Part shown: positions 7,335 through 15,794 of the stretch, in pieces
Numbering within the stretch: the stretch's first letter is position 1
How the letters are laid out: each line of letters starts with the position of its first letter
NCBI RefSeq assembly: GCF_028867935.1
Contig: NZ_JAPQNS010000003.1
Location: forward strand, 310,001-374,000
DNA: 64,000 nucleotides
Direction: 5' to 3'
From: Flavobacterium sp. SUN052
GTDB taxonomy: Bacteria; Bacteroidota; Bacteroidia; Flavobacteriales; Flavobacteriaceae
Notes under the pieces: generated by a model
Told to the model about the DNA's origin: nothing
Database searches by the model: none
Seen by the model: the letters and a program-made list of their open reading frames with translations, nothing else
Made by a program: the position numbers and the translations under genes

Positions 7335-8720
7335 ATGAAACAACCTGTTCTTAACACAGTCCGATCTATCGGAACGCTTCTGTTTTCAATACTTCTTGCT
7401 CCGGCTTTTTCCCAGGAAATAGTCAACCGAGATCCGCAAATTGTGCAGATGCTGAGCGAAATGTCTACCGATAGTCTTCGTGCCCACATCGATGGATTAG
7501 TTCGGTTCGGCACTCGCAATACGCTGAGTTCACTGAACAGTACCGCCACACGGGGCATTACGCCCGCCCGGCAGTGGGTACTGCGCAAGTTCGAACAGTA
7601 TGCCAAACAGTCGGGTGGTCGGCTTACGGCCAAGCTTGATACCTGGACGTTGCCCGCCGACGGTCGGCGCGTAAACCAACCCACCGAGATTGCTAACGTG
7701 ATGGCTACACTGAAAGGTACCGATCCAACTGATACCCGTATTTTTATGGTGCAGGGCCACATCGACAGCCGCGCTACCAACGTAATGAGCACTTCGGTGG
7801 ATGCACCAGGAGCTAACGACGATGGGTCTGGTACGGCCGCTGTGATTGAACTGTGCCGGGTAATGAGCAAGTATTCGTTCCCAGCCACCATTGTGTTTGT
7901 AGCCGTCAGTGGTGAAGAACAGGGTCTTTTAGGAGCCGAGCACCTCGCTGAGAAGGCTGTGCAGGAGAAATGGGACCTCGAAGCACTGCTCAACAACGAT
8001 ATTATGGGCAGCAACAATAGCTCAGAAACCCGCATTATCGACAATACACGGCTACGAGTATTCAGCGAGGGGCTACCAGCTGTCCTGCTTAAAGACACCA
8101 CTGGACGGATAGGGCAGATCAGGCAGTTTGGAACCGAGAACGACGGAAAAACGCGTACTCTGGCTCGCTATTTTAAAGAAGTAGGCGAGCGCTACGTAGA
8201 TAATCTGGAAGTGGTCATGATCTATCGCAACGACCGTTACCTGCGCGGGGGTGACCATACGCCTTTTGTCAATCGCGGGTTTGCGGCCGTTCGAATCACC
8301 GAAATGAACGAGAATTACGAGCATCAACACCAGAACGTACGGAATGAAGCAGGGGTAGAGTACGGTGATTTAGCCAAGTTTATGGACTTCGATTATCTCC
8401 GCAAAAATACGGGTGTGAACCTCGCGACACTGGCAAACCTCGCCAAGTCTCCCACTGTTCCGCAAAACGTAACCGTCGATGTACGTAACCTGACCAACTC
8501 AACAGTGCTGTACTGGCAAGCTCCCAAAGTCGGTAAAGTGCGTGGGTATTACGTGTTGATGCGTGAGACGCATATGCCGTTCTGGCAAAAGAAATTCTAT
8601 ACGACCAAACTCGGCATGACGATTCCCTACTCAAAAGACAACTATTACTTTGCTGTGCAGGCCGTTAGTGAAGAGGGCAATGAGAGTTTACCGGTGTTAC
8701 CTGTTCCAAACTTGAGGTAG
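7335..8720 (+). CDS. Secreted M28-family zinc peptidase with C-terminal Fn3-like domain
   Basis: 461 residues. Signal peptide at residues 1-26 (cleavage near AFSQE). The peptidase core has the di-zinc ligands of M28 aminopeptidases: QGHIDS (His), GANDDGSG (bridging Asp), SGEEQGLLG (catalytic Glu and zinc Glu), LNNDIMG (Asp), and GGDHTPFVNRGF (His). A fibronectin type III-like module follows (about residues 370-461, VPQNVTVDVRNLTNSTVLYWQAP). The protein is expected in the periplasm or outside the cell, trimming peptides. No T9SS tail was seen. Followed by a bidirectional terminator. Confidence 0.92.
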   Translation: MKQPVLNTVRSIGTLLFSILLAPAFSQEIVNRDPQIVQMLSEMSTDSLRAHIDGLVRFGTRNTLSSLNSTATRGITPARQWVLRKFEQYAKQSGGRLTAKLDTWTLPADGRRVNQPTEIANVMATLKGTDPTDTRIFMVQGHIDSRATNVMSTSVDAPGANDDGSGTAAVIELCRVMSKYSFPATIVFVAVSGEEQGLLGAEHLAEKAVQEKWDLEALLNNDIMGSNNSSETRIIDNTRLRVFSEGLPAVLLKDTTGRIGQIRQFGTENDGKTRTLARYFKEVGERYVDNLEVVMIYRNDRYLRGGDHTPFVNRGFAAVRITEMNENYEHQHQNVRNEAGVEYGDLAKFMDFDYLRKNTGVNLATLANLAKSPTVPQNVTVDVRNLTNSTVLYWQAPKVGKVRGYYVLMRETHMPFWQKKFYTTKLGMTIPYSKDNYYFAVQAVSEEGNESLPVLPVPNLR

Positions 8721-8730
8721 TGGCATTCAG

Positions 8731-8760
8731 GAGGTAAGCGCAACTCCCAGCGCTTACCTC
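8731..8760. terminator. Bidirectional hairpin terminator between convergent genes
   Basis: 11-bp perfect stem GAGGTAAGCGC (8731-8741) / GCGCTTACCTC (8750-8760), 8-base loop, followed by TTTT on the plus side. It sits between the M28 peptidase gene and the convergent glycosyltransferase gene. Confidence 0.8.
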
Positions 8761-8762
8761 TT

Positions 8763-9509
8763 TTAACGAATATCCGAGTACAAACGCTTCAGGCGTTCGG
8801 GTGAGACGCCGATACCCCATAAAAAGCCAATAGTCAGAAACGTGGCATTGGCGCGCCAAAATCCCCACTTGGCCACCCGCCGGTCCGACGATTCGACCAG
8901 CCTATTCACCTGCCGAATCCGACCAAAGCGAACTAGTTTCAGCAGTAGATCGGCTTCTTCCATAATCGGCATATCATCGCGATACCCACCACAAGCCAGA
9001 AACTGCTCGCGTCGGCAGAAAATAACCTGATCACCAAACAATAGACGAGCCCCTTTCGCAAAGAATAAGTAAGGCCGAAACAGCAAGGGTGCGTAGTAGC
9101 TTTTAATGTAATTGTGGAATGAGGTTAGCCAGCGCGTTTGTAGCGGCCCGCGCATAATGGAGATAAAACCACCGGCAGCAACCTTTCGATTCATCAGTGT
9201 TTGGGTGATCACGGCAAGTGCGTCATCGGGCAGGTTCGTGTCGGCGTGCAGAAAACACAACAGCGAGCCGGTAGCCTGTTCAACAGCCCGGTTCATCTGG
9301 CAGGCTCGACCAGCATCAGGGCATTCAATCAGATGCAGATTTGGAAGTAATAGCTGCCACTCCTGTACTATAGCTCGGGTGTTATCGGTACTGCCACCAT
9401 CGGCCACAATTACCTCAACGGGCGCGGGGTACAAGCTTTGAATCATCCGCAAGGTGCGGGGTAAAGCGTGTTCTTCGTTGAGTGTGGGAATGATAATGGT
9501 TACGGGCAT
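8763..9509 (-). CDS. TIGR04283-type family 2 glycosyltransferase
   Basis: 248 residues from the ATG at 9509 (MPVTIIIPTLNEE); nine codons further upstream are open, but they fall in repeat-like sequence and are not needed for the fold. GT-A glycosyltransferase motifs: IIPTLNEE, VEVIVADGGSTDNT, a DxD-like LHADTNLP, and LACGGYRDDMPIMEEADLLLKL. The combination DGGSTDNT plus GRACQMNRAV plus LHADT is typical of the TIGR04283 group, found near arsenosugar or thiol metabolism genes in other bacteria; nothing of that kind is adjacent here. The C-terminus has a hydrophobic segment (NATFLTIGFLWGIGV) that may anchor it to the membrane. Confidence 0.85.
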   Translation of the reverse strand: MPVTIIIPTLNEEHALPRTLRMIQSLYPAPVEVIVADGGSTDNTRAIVQEWQLLLPNLHLIECPDAGRACQMNRAVEQATGSLLCFLHADTNLPDDALAVITQTLMNRKVAAGGFISIMRGPLQTRWLTSFHNYIKSYYAPLLFRPYLFFAKGARLLFGDQVIFCRREQFLACGGYRDDMPIMEEADLLLKLVRFGRIRQVNRLVESSDRRVAKWGFWRANATFLTIGFLWGIGVSPERLKRLYSDIR

Positions 9510-9510
9510 A

Positions 9511-9545
9511 TACAGTGAGCAGTTATCAGTAAGCAACCAGTAGTA
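9511..9545. repeat. Fragment of an ACTG-rich interspersed repeat
   Basis: The stretch holds GTGAGCAGTTATCAGT followed by AAGCAACCAGTAG, a composition shared with the longer element at 27348-27510 and with the element inside the permease gene at 31757-31862. Weak evidence when taken alone. Confidence 0.35.
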
Positions 9546-9642
9546 ATTCGGTAAGTATGTGGTGGCCGTTTAATGCAAAAACCCTTTGCCTGATACATTG
9601 TTAGAGATTCAGATCGGGTAGACTGTCCCCGCTTATTTGTTC

Positions 9643-11196
9643 ATGTTCCGTTTTATTCCGGGCGTTCTGCTCAAACAACTTTATACCCGCAATAGTCTTC
9701 GCAATACGCCCGACGGGGTCATGTTTTCGCTGAAAAACCGATTGGCCGATGCCCGGTTCACGGGGCTGCAACAAGCCAGCATTGACGGAAAAAGCTATGA
9801 CACCGATACATTTATGCTCGAACTTGAAGGCGATGAACCCGTTGCCGTGCGCGATGTCTCGCCCGCAAAACCACTCGCTTTTCCCTTGCGTCGATCCGTT
9901 CGGGTATTGGCCAAAGGTATGCATCTGGAGCCAGGAACCCATCAACTGAGCATTACACTGCATACCCAACCGTTTGGACTGCTTACCATTAACGTAGACG
10001 ATACCTTACAGATAGCTGAACCAGAGCCGGTCCCAGTGGACCAAATACCCCGTTCGTCGGTTGCCGATTATGCGCCAGAGGCTGTTGACAAACGCCGGGT
10101 ATTCATGCAGGATTACACAGGTACGAGGCCCCATCACCTGACTCAGCAATCGTTTGATCCTGAGGTGATAAAAGGAAATTGCGAAAACTTCGTGGGAATT
10201 GCTCAGGTGCCAATCGGATTGGCGGGGCCACTGCGTATCAACGGCGAACATGCTCAGGGAGAGTTTTTAATTCCGCTTGCCACAACGGAGGGTACACTGG
10301 TTGCCAGTTACAATCGGGGGATGAAACTGATCAACTTAAGTGGGGGAGTGCTGTGTACAGTTCAGGACGATGGCATGCAACGAGCTCCCGTTTTTCAGTT
10401 TGCCGATGCCCGTAAAGCCCGTGATTTTGTGCGTTGGATAGAGCAAAATCATCCGCTGCTGGCCGCCGAAGCCGAAAGTACCTCCCAGTACGCCAAGCTC
10501 CTTTATGTGGACAGTTACCTCAATGGTAAGCTGGCGTTTCTTCGGTTTGGTTATTCCACGGGTGATGCTGCCGGGCAAAATATGGTTAGTAAAGCTACGC
10601 TGGCTGCCTGCAACTACATTCTGCAACAGTACGAAGGGATCGAGCACTTTTTTCTGGAGTCGAACATGGCGACGGATAAAAAGCCATCCCAGATCAACAT
10701 GTTGCAATCTCGCGGGAAGCGGGTTACAGCCGAGGTCAGAATTCCGCGCGAATTATTGATTCGGGAGTTACAGGTAGAGCCTGAGCAACTGGATCGGCAC
10801 GCTCGTATCGGAAATGTAGGAGCGAGGTTGGCTGGAACCAACAACAACGGGCTGCACTCGGTGAATGGCTTGGCTGCGCTGTTTATTGCCACCGGGCAGG
10901 ATGTTGCTTGTCTGGCTGAGTCGTCGGCCTGTATTGCTTTTTCCGAAATAACTCCAGAAGGTGATTTGTATGGGTCGGTAACCCTGCCTTCACTCATTGT
11001 GGCTACGCACGGGGGCGGAACCGGTCTGCCTACGCAACGCGAGTGCCTTGAACTGATGGGCTGTTACGGGGCAGGACAAGTAAACAAACTCGCCGAAATT
11101 ACAGCGGGGGTAGTGGCTGCTGGTGAACTGTCTTTAGCCGCTGCCATCTCCTCGCTCGACTGGGTGTCGAGTCATGAAAAAATGGGCAGAAAGTAA
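9643..11196 (+). CDS. Hydroxymethylglutaryl-CoA reductase with an extra N-terminal beta-rich domain
   Basis: 517 residues from the ATG at 9643 (a TTG two codons earlier is possible). Residues about 140-517 are the HMG-CoA reductase catalytic domain, which makes mevalonate from HMG-CoA with NAD(P)H: ENFVGIAQVPIGLAGPL (~181), TTEGTLVASYNRG (~213, catalytic Glu), GDAAGQNMVS, DKKPSQIN (~345, catalytic Lys), GQDVAC (~418, Asp), THGGGTGLPTQRE (~455), and a final SHEKMGR carrying the catalytic-region His. All key residues are present. The first ~125 residues (LRNTPDGVMFSLKNRL... AVRDVSPAKPLAFPL) are not part of a normal reductase; they resemble the small beta-sandwich subunit of C-glycoside deglycosidases (DUF6379-like), from memory. 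No other mevalonate gene is nearby, and the window carries the MEP-pathway gene dxs. Confidence 0.9.
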   Translation: MFRFIPGVLLKQLYTRNSLRNTPDGVMFSLKNRLADARFTGLQQASIDGKSYDTDTFMLELEGDEPVAVRDVSPAKPLAFPLRRSVRVLAKGMHLEPGTHQLSITLHTQPFGLLTINVDDTLQIAEPEPVPVDQIPRSSVADYAPEAVDKRRVFMQDYTGTRPHHLTQQSFDPEVIKGNCENFVGIAQVPIGLAGPLRINGEHAQGEFLIPLATTEGTLVASYNRGMKLINLSGGVLCTVQDDGMQRAPVFQFADARKARDFVRWIEQNHPLLAAEAESTSQYAKLLYVDSYLNGKLAFLRFGYSTGDAAGQNMVSKATLAACNYILQQYEGIEHFFLESNMATDKKPSQINMLQSRGKRVTAEVRIPRELLIRELQVEPEQLDRHARIGNVGARLAGTNNNGLHSVNGLAALFIATGQDVACLAESSACIAFSEITPEGDLYGSVTLPSLIVATHGGGTGLPTQRECLELMGCYGAGQVNKLAEITAGVVAAGELSLAAAISSLDWVSSHEKMGRK

Positions 11197-11197
11197 A

Positions 11198-11226
11198 AAG
11201 GCAGTGAGCGAGCCGCTCACTGCCTT
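11198..11226. terminator. Bidirectional hairpin terminator
   Basis: 13-bp perfect stem AAGGCAGTGAGCG (11198-11210) / CGCTCACTGCCTT (11214-11226) with a 3-base loop, between the HMG-CoA reductase gene and the convergent small membrane-protein gene. The A run on the left serves the minus strand. Confidence 0.8.
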
Positions 11227-11238
11227 GTCGTTTATTCG

Positions 11239-11673
11239 TTAAAACCAGCCCGCGCCAAGCCCTCGGAATGGCCAGGGAATCATTGCCAGAATAATGAGTA
11301 ATCCTAAACCCATAAAAATTGCCACTGTTTTATGTTTGTTCATGGCTCCGCTCATGCGCTTCGAACGGGAGTAGCCTATCGTCACTAGAACAATGGCAAT
11401 GAGCATACCAACGAGGTGCTCTACGGTGTAAAATCGATACACCTTGTCGCTCATGAGATCGAAGTTGACTTTGGGGCTCATAAAGTACAGCGCCAGGCCC
11501 AATACCAATTGCGTATGCACCGAAATGAGGGTAAATAAATACAGTTTACGGTTCGATTCGGTGAAACTGGAGCGTTTTTGCCAGCGGCTCACGGCGGTGC
11601 CAACAGCAGCTAATAGCAATAAGAGGGCAATCCAGCGTAGACCTGAGTGGGCATGAACTAATCCGGAATACAT
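11239..11673 (-). CDS. Small four-helix membrane protein (cytochrome b-like)
   Basis: 144 residues from the ATG at 11673 (MYSGLVHAHSGLRW). A longer frame reaches 11733 but would overlap the start of the divergent gene, so the shorter start is preferred. Four membrane helices are visible: WIALLLLLAAVGTAV, LYLFTLISVHTQLVLGLALYF, TVEHLVGMLIAIVLVTIGY and VAIFMGLGLLIILAMIP. His residues in or near the helices (HAHSGLRW, SVHTQ, VEHLVG) are compatible with haem b binding, and such proteins are often annotated as cytochrome b-like in Bacteroidota; haem binding is inference only. Confidence 0.75.
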   Translation of the reverse strand: MYSGLVHAHSGLRWIALLLLLAAVGTAVSRWQKRSSFTESNRKLYLFTLISVHTQLVLGLALYFMSPKVNFDLMSDKVYRFYTVEHLVGMLIAIVLVTIGYSRSKRMSGAMNKHKTVAIFMGLGLLIILAMIPWPFRGLGAGWF

Positions 11674-11731
11674 ACGTTTTGGGGCTAATGATTTATAGTT
11701 TCGACTGAGTGCCAAATGTACAGCATCTACC

Positions 11732-12034
11732 ATGATTCTTTTTAATATTACCTACAGCATTGACCCAAAAATTGAGCGCGACTGGCTCAAGTGGATGAAA
11801 GCCGAGTATTTGCCAATGGTTGAATCGACTATGCTCGCTACCAATGTTAAAGTTCTGAAATTGCTTACCGAGCTGGATAATGGGGCTGTGACGTATTCCC
11901 TTCAAATTTTCTTTATGGCGATGGAGAATTTTCTGACCTACCATCATACCTTCGCCGATGACCATCAACTAAAAGTGGATGAGTTATTTGCTAATCAATA
12001 CGCCACCTTCCGAACACTGCTGGAAGAGGTATAG
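11732..12034 (+). CDS. DUF4286 family protein
   Basis: 100 residues, the usual size of this Bacteroidota family. It begins MILFNITYSIDPKIERDWLKWMKAEYLP, where the opening NxTYxI and the W...WM...YLP pattern are characteristic, and ends with LKVDELFANQYATFRTLLEEV. The fold is predicted to be ferredoxin-like (antibiotic-biosynthesis-monooxygenase-like dimer). The function is not known. Divergent from the membrane-protein gene, with about 58 bases between the chosen starts. Confidence 0.85.
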   Translation: MILFNITYSIDPKIERDWLKWMKAEYLPMVESTMLATNVKVLKLLTELDNGAVTYSLQIFFMAMENFLTYHHTFADDHQLKVDELFANQYATFRTLLEEV

Positions 12035-12191
12035 CTATTCGATGAATAAGTAAATCTCTTTTAGTAGACAAAAATCGCCTGTTTTGGTACCACTTGCTGG
12101 TTTTGTTGAGATTAGCATACGTACTAGTCTTCTACTACACCTCTTTGTTTGTTAATTAGTGTCGATTTAGTACTCACTATAAATTCACGTT

Positions 12192-14264
12192 ATGGACAGT
12201 TATCGTCTCATCCCGGCGTGGGCGAGACGGGGCCTTGTGGCAGCGGTATGTAGCGGATTGATTGCCTCGTTTTTCACACCAGTACTAGCACAAATTGCCA
12301 TAACGTTTCCGCTCCCCCGGACGGTTATTCAGCGCAACAATGCCAACCAGGCCCAGATGTGGGTAGTTGGCCAATGTCCCCCTAACACAACCCGAATCGA
12401 GGTTTCGCTATCGGCAACGGTGCCGGGTGGTGGAAGCACATCTGCGGGTTATTTAGTACTCGACAGCAACCCGGTCAATGGGCGCTTTCGGGGCCAGGTT
12501 CAGGTACTAGGCGGTTGGTATCACCTTGATATTCGGGCTATGCAAGGTGCAACCGTATTAGACACAAAACGGGTAACGCCCGTTGGCGTAGGGGAGGTGT
12601 TTGCCGTGGCTGGCCAGTCGAACGGGCAGGGAGTTTTGCCAAACCGGAATACCGTTCCGGCTACCGACGATCGAGTGGTTGGTGTGCCCCACTACAATGC
12701 CACCGATACTATTCGGCTTCCGCTGCCTCCTGTTTTTGAGAGCATTACCACCGAGGGTGTGATTGGTCCGCGCGGACTCACCAGTTGGTGCTGGGGAGTT
12801 TTAGGCGATTCGCTGGCAAAACGCCTGAATGTACCCATCGCTTTTTACAACACGGCCTGGTCGGGAACGGCAATCCGTAATTGGCGCGAAAGCATTACGC
12901 AGGACAGCACCGCCACGTCGTGGGGTGAGTTTTTCAGGCCAAAAATGCCGTATGCTAACCTCAAGCGAGTTTTGCAGGACTATGTAACCTTAACAGGGCT
13001 TCGGGCGGTTTTGTGGCATCAGGGCGAGGCCGAATATTATGACACCGACCCAATGGCCCCAAATTATTACAATGACTTACGATTTATAATTGCCAAAAGC
13101 CGAGCCGATGCCGGATACGCCGACCTACCCTGGATGGTAGCACGAGCATCTATCGACATGTTCACCCGTACGTTGTACCCCTCAATGCGGTATGAGCCTG
13201 TCTGGAATCAGCAAACACAGGTGATTCAGACAACCAGCCGGGTTTTTTATGGCCCCGATACGGACCCGCTTGGTATTCCCCGGACGGATGGGGTACACCT
13301 TAGTGGAAACGGGCTAATTGAAGTAGCCAATGCCTGGAGTGCCGCCATGACCACTGACTTTTTCAACGCGGCCGTACCGCTTCTCCCGCAGCCTATTTTG
13401 CCCACAGTTGATTTAGAATTATCCGGCTCAGGCAGCAAACGGGTAGTGGGCGTAGGCGAAGATATGGTCGTCACCTTTACGCTGTCAAATAAAGGCCAAA
13501 ATACGGCGTCGGGTATTCGGGTGCGTTGTCAGCTTCCCAATAATCTACGATGCGTCAATCCGGGCGGGTTTGTTCTTCGCAACGGACAACTACTTTATAC
13601 TATCACCGACAACTTTACACCGGGAGGTATCACAACCCTGCCTTTTGTAGTACGGCCCCTTGTCAATGGTACGTTCCGAGTGGCGGCTGAGATCATTCGT
13701 AGCGATCAGTTAGACGAAGATTCACGGCCCAATACCAGCTTTGCCGACGGTCAGGACGACAGGGCCTGGGTCGATTTCCGAACCACCGAATCAAGCGCAG
13801 CGGTGTTTGAGTCTCCCATTTCTGTAAATGCCGTTATACTGCCTCCCGTAGCCAGTAATCAGCCTATTCCTGATCCGAACGGGGCTGATCTTAGTTTGCA
13901 AATCGCAAGTGATCGTCTGGTAGCCGCAGTTGGGCAACCCATTCGGGTGTCGTTAGTAATCACCAATCGGGGTGGCTCAGCAGCGCCCAACGTTTTGGTG
14001 AACTGTGCCATAACTGCTAATATCAATGCGTTTACGAGTCCGAATATGGCGCTTAACGGTCAAACCGCCAGCGGAACCATTACCAGTATTCCTGCCGGGG
14101 AATCGGCTGTACTTTGGTTTCAGGTCAGCGCCAGTGGAGCCGGTACCCCTTTGTTTTTGGCTCAAATTAGTGGATCATCAACTCCTGATTCAGATTCCAC
14201 TCCCAATAACGGCTTCACTAATGGCGAAGATGATACTGCTCAGGTGAGTATCCGGGTTCAGTAG
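12192..14264 (+). CDS. Secreted SGNH/sialate O-acetylesterase-like protein with two DUF11/CARDB-type domains
   Basis: 690 residues. Long signal peptide, residues 1-34. The N-terminal beta region leads into an SGNH esterase of the SASA type: GQSNGQG at ~141 (block I, catalytic Ser), a Gly/Asn-containing AFYNTAWSGTAIRNW, WHQGEAEYY at ~275, and TDGVHLSGNG at ~364 (Asp-x-x-His of block V). This arrangement occurs in enzymes removing O-acetyl groups from sialic acids or plant polysaccharides. Two beta-sandwich repeats follow (about 405-530 and 560-690), each opening VDLELSGSGSKRVVGVGEDM or ADLSLQIASDRLVAAVGQPI and closing with an Asp-rich DSRPNTSFADGQDD / DSTPNNGFTNGEDD motif, probably calcium-binding. 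No T9SS sorting tail was seen. Substrate unknown. Confidence 0.85.
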   Translation: MDSYRLIPAWARRGLVAAVCSGLIASFFTPVLAQIAITFPLPRTVIQRNNANQAQMWVVGQCPPNTTRIEVSLSATVPGGGSTSAGYLVLDSNPVNGRFRGQVQVLGGWYHLDIRAMQGATVLDTKRVTPVGVGEVFAVAGQSNGQGVLPNRNTVPATDDRVVGVPHYNATDTIRLPLPPVFESITTEGVIGPRGLTSWCWGVLGDSLAKRLNVPIAFYNTAWSGTAIRNWRESITQDSTATSWGEFFRPKMPYANLKRVLQDYVTLTGLRAVLWHQGEAEYYDTDPMAPNYYNDLRFIIAKSRADAGYADLPWMVARASIDMFTRTLYPSMRYEPVWNQQTQVIQTTSRVFYGPDTDPLGIPRTDGVHLSGNGLIEVANAWSAAMTTDFFNAAVPLLPQPILPTVDLELSGSGSKRVVGVGEDMVVTFTLSNKGQNTASGIRVRCQLPNNLRCVNPGGFVLRNGQLLYTITDNFTPGGITTLPFVVRPLVNGTFRVAAEIIRSDQLDEDSRPNTSFADGQDDRAWVDFRTTESSAAVFESPISVNAVILPPVASNQPIPDPNGADLSLQIASDRLVAAVGQPIRVSLVITNRGGSAAPNVLVNCAITANINAFTSPNMALNGQTASGTITSIPAGESAVLWFQVSASGAGTPLFLAQISGSSTPDSDSTPNNGFTNGEDDTAQVSIRVQ

Positions 14265-14284
14265 TTAAGGTTCGTAGGTAACAA

Positions 14285-14317
14285 AAAAAGTCCAGCAAGA
14301 TGATTGCTGGACTTTTT
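14285..14317. terminator. Bidirectional hairpin terminator
   Basis: 14-bp perfect stem AAAAAGTCCAGCAA (14285-14298) / TTGCTGGACTTTTT (14304-14317) with loop GATGA. It has A and T runs on both sides and lies between the esterase gene and the convergent skp gene. Confidence 0.88.
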
Positions 14318-14336
14318 ACTGAAATCGTTACTGATC

Positions 14337-14984
14337 TTAGTTCTTCTTCGGAGCTGGAGCCGTTGTTGTGGCTGGGGGAGTAGTACCAGCCGCTGTTTTC
14401 GGAGCAGGGGTAATACCCATTTTCTTCAATACCAGATCCGTGATGTTGTTGTCTTCAGGGGCATAAAGCAGAATTACTGCCGTACCTGCTCCTGCATCAA
14501 GATTGAAAACGTAGTTGTAGCCATTTTCTTTAGCAGTAGCATCTACGTTCTTCTGAATCTTCTGAATTACTGGGTTCACCAACTGCTGATACTTGTTCTG
14601 CAATTGGGCATCGGCGTTGCGCTGAAATTCCTGAAAACGACCTTGCAGACCCTGCAATTCTTTTTCACGATCAGCCCGGATTACTTCCGACATCTGAGCA
14701 GCCCCTTTTTCGTAGGCAGCTAATTTGTCCTGAAACTCCTTTTCTAAACGCTTGGCTTCGTTTTCTAACTGCGTTTTTTGAATTGTCAACTGGTTCTGAA
14801 TTTCTTTCGCTTCAGGAACCTGCGACAACAAATAATCCATGCTTGTATACCCTAACTTCAGGGGACCTGGCGCGGCTGCGGCAGGGGCCGATGCGGCCGG
14901 GGCTGAAGCTTGGGCTTGTGCCTGAGCGTTGATACCACCGAACAACAGAGCGGCTACGAACGCCATGACAATGTTTTTCTTCAT
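14337..14984 (-). CDS. skp: OmpH/Skp-family periplasmic chaperone (second copy)
   Basis: 215 residues. Signal peptide at residues ~1-24 (MAFVAALLFGGINAQAQAQA), an Ala/Pro-rich spacer, then the OmpH fold: LKLGYTSMDYLLSQVPEAKEIQNQL, a long charged coiled coil (residues ~70-155, LEKEFQDKLAAYEKG... REKELQGLQGRFQEF), and a C-terminal beta strand (NYVFNLDAGAGTAVILLYAPEDNNITDLVLKKMGI). The C-terminus is Thr/Pro/Ala-rich. Skp proteins hold unfolded outer-membrane proteins in the periplasm for delivery to BamA. Last gene of the uppS-bamA-skp-skp run; 19 bases separate it from the first copy, and a strong terminator follows. Confidence 0.92.
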   Translation of the reverse strand: MKKNIVMAFVAALLFGGINAQAQAQASAPAASAPAAAAPGPLKLGYTSMDYLLSQVPEAKEIQNQLTIQKTQLENEAKRLEKEFQDKLAAYEKGAAQMSEVIRADREKELQGLQGRFQEFQRNADAQLQNKYQQLVNPVIQKIQKNVDATAKENGYNYVFNLDAGAGTAVILLYAPEDNNITDLVLKKMGITPAPKTAAGTTPPATTTAPAPKKN

Positions 14985-15003
14985 TTGACTAGTTGTTTGT
15001 AAT

Positions 15004-15603
15004 TTATTTAGGTTTTGCGGTTGATTGCGTTGCTGGTGCAGCCTGGCCGGCTGCTGGAGTTGTGCTCTTCTGCTTGGCTTCAGTATCTAACCCCATCTCT
15101 TCCATCACGTAGTCGGTGTAGTCGTGTTTGGGGTTTGTATAGAGCATTACAAAATCGCTGGCTTTGTCGAAGATGAAATCAAGTTTTTTCTGAGCAATTA
15201 CCTTTTCCAATGCTCGGTTTATCCGGTCCATCGGAATCTTGATGAGTTCTTTCTTCTTCAGAAACAACTGCCCCTCGTATCCGAAAATCTTATTGTTGTA
15301 CTCGCGCACTTCGCGCTCTTTGTCACTAATGATACGCTGACGTTCCCGCTTCATGTCGTCAGTGAGCAAAATCTCTTCAGCCTGATAAGCCCGCTGAAGC
15401 TTTTCGATTTCGGCGTTTTTATCTAAAATCTCTTTTGACCATTTATCGGCAAACTTGTCAATTTCGCTTAGCGACTTCTGGTACTCAGGCGTTTTGCTAA
15501 GAATAAATTCTGTGTCAATGTAGCCAAACTTTTGTGCCGATGCCGTCGATGCGCCAAAAAGAGAACACAAAAGTAACAAAAAGAGTCCTTTTTTCATGCG
15601 CAT
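15004..15603 (-). CDS. skp: OmpH/Skp-family periplasmic chaperone (first copy)
   Basis: 199 residues from the ATG at 15603 (MRMKKGLFLLLL); an ATG two codons later (15597) is equally plausible, and a longer frame to 15630 adds non-signal residues. Signal peptide ends near ASTASAQ. Mature part: KFGYIDTEFILSKTPEYQKSLSEIDKFADKW, coiled coil ~50-130, and LDFIFDKASDFVMLYTNPKHDYTDYVMEEMGLD, the family's closing strand and helix. The tail is low-complexity. It differs clearly from the second copy, so the pair is an old duplication that may have split clients, as is usual for tandem ompH genes in Bacteroidota. Confidence 0.92.
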   Translation of the reverse strand: MRMKKGLFLLLLCSLFGASTASAQKFGYIDTEFILSKTPEYQKSLSEIDKFADKWSKEILDKNAEIEKLQRAYQAEEILLTDDMKRERQRIISDKEREVREYNNKIFGYEGQLFLKKKELIKIPMDRINRALEKVIAQKKLDFIFDKASDFVMLYTNPKHDYTDYVMEEMGLDTEAKQKSTTPAAGQAAPATQSTAKPK

Positions 15604-15730
15604 TTTATGGAGGTTTAACGGTCTATCCATTTATATCAGTTGGATAATCGAGCGACTGGATGGTTTAATTTCAACCACAAAACCAGTCTCACCCAGCCGC
15701 CGATTATTTTCTTTAAAACGTTATAGGGTA

Positions 15731-15790
15731 CTGGATATTGGACATTGGATGCTGGATGTTTGCCCAGGATACAGTATCCAGTGTCCAATA
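15731..15790. repeat. Heptamer tandem repeat with inverted arm
   Basis: Four head-to-tail heptamers of the pattern YTGGAYR run from 15731 to 15758 (CTGGATA, TTGGACA, TTGGATG, CTGGATG). The complementary arm TATCCAGTGTCCAATA is at 15775-15790, matching the first two units in reverse with one mismatch. It lies in the operon gap between bamA and skp, so its RNA would fold into a hairpin between the two reading frames. Confidence 0.65.
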
Positions 15791-15794
15791 GATC

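Noticed and set aside
7283..8101. Long minus-strand open frame of 272 codons opposite the M28 peptidase gene
   Set aside because: The opposite strand encodes a clear peptidase with all zinc ligands and a signal peptide; the antisense translation has no recognisable domain and is Ser-rich, typical of a shadow frame.
8763..9509. Arsenosugar biosynthesis cluster suggested by the TIGR04283-type glycosyltransferase
   Set aside because: No ArsM, radical-SAM or related gene flanks it; the family name alone does not support the pathway.
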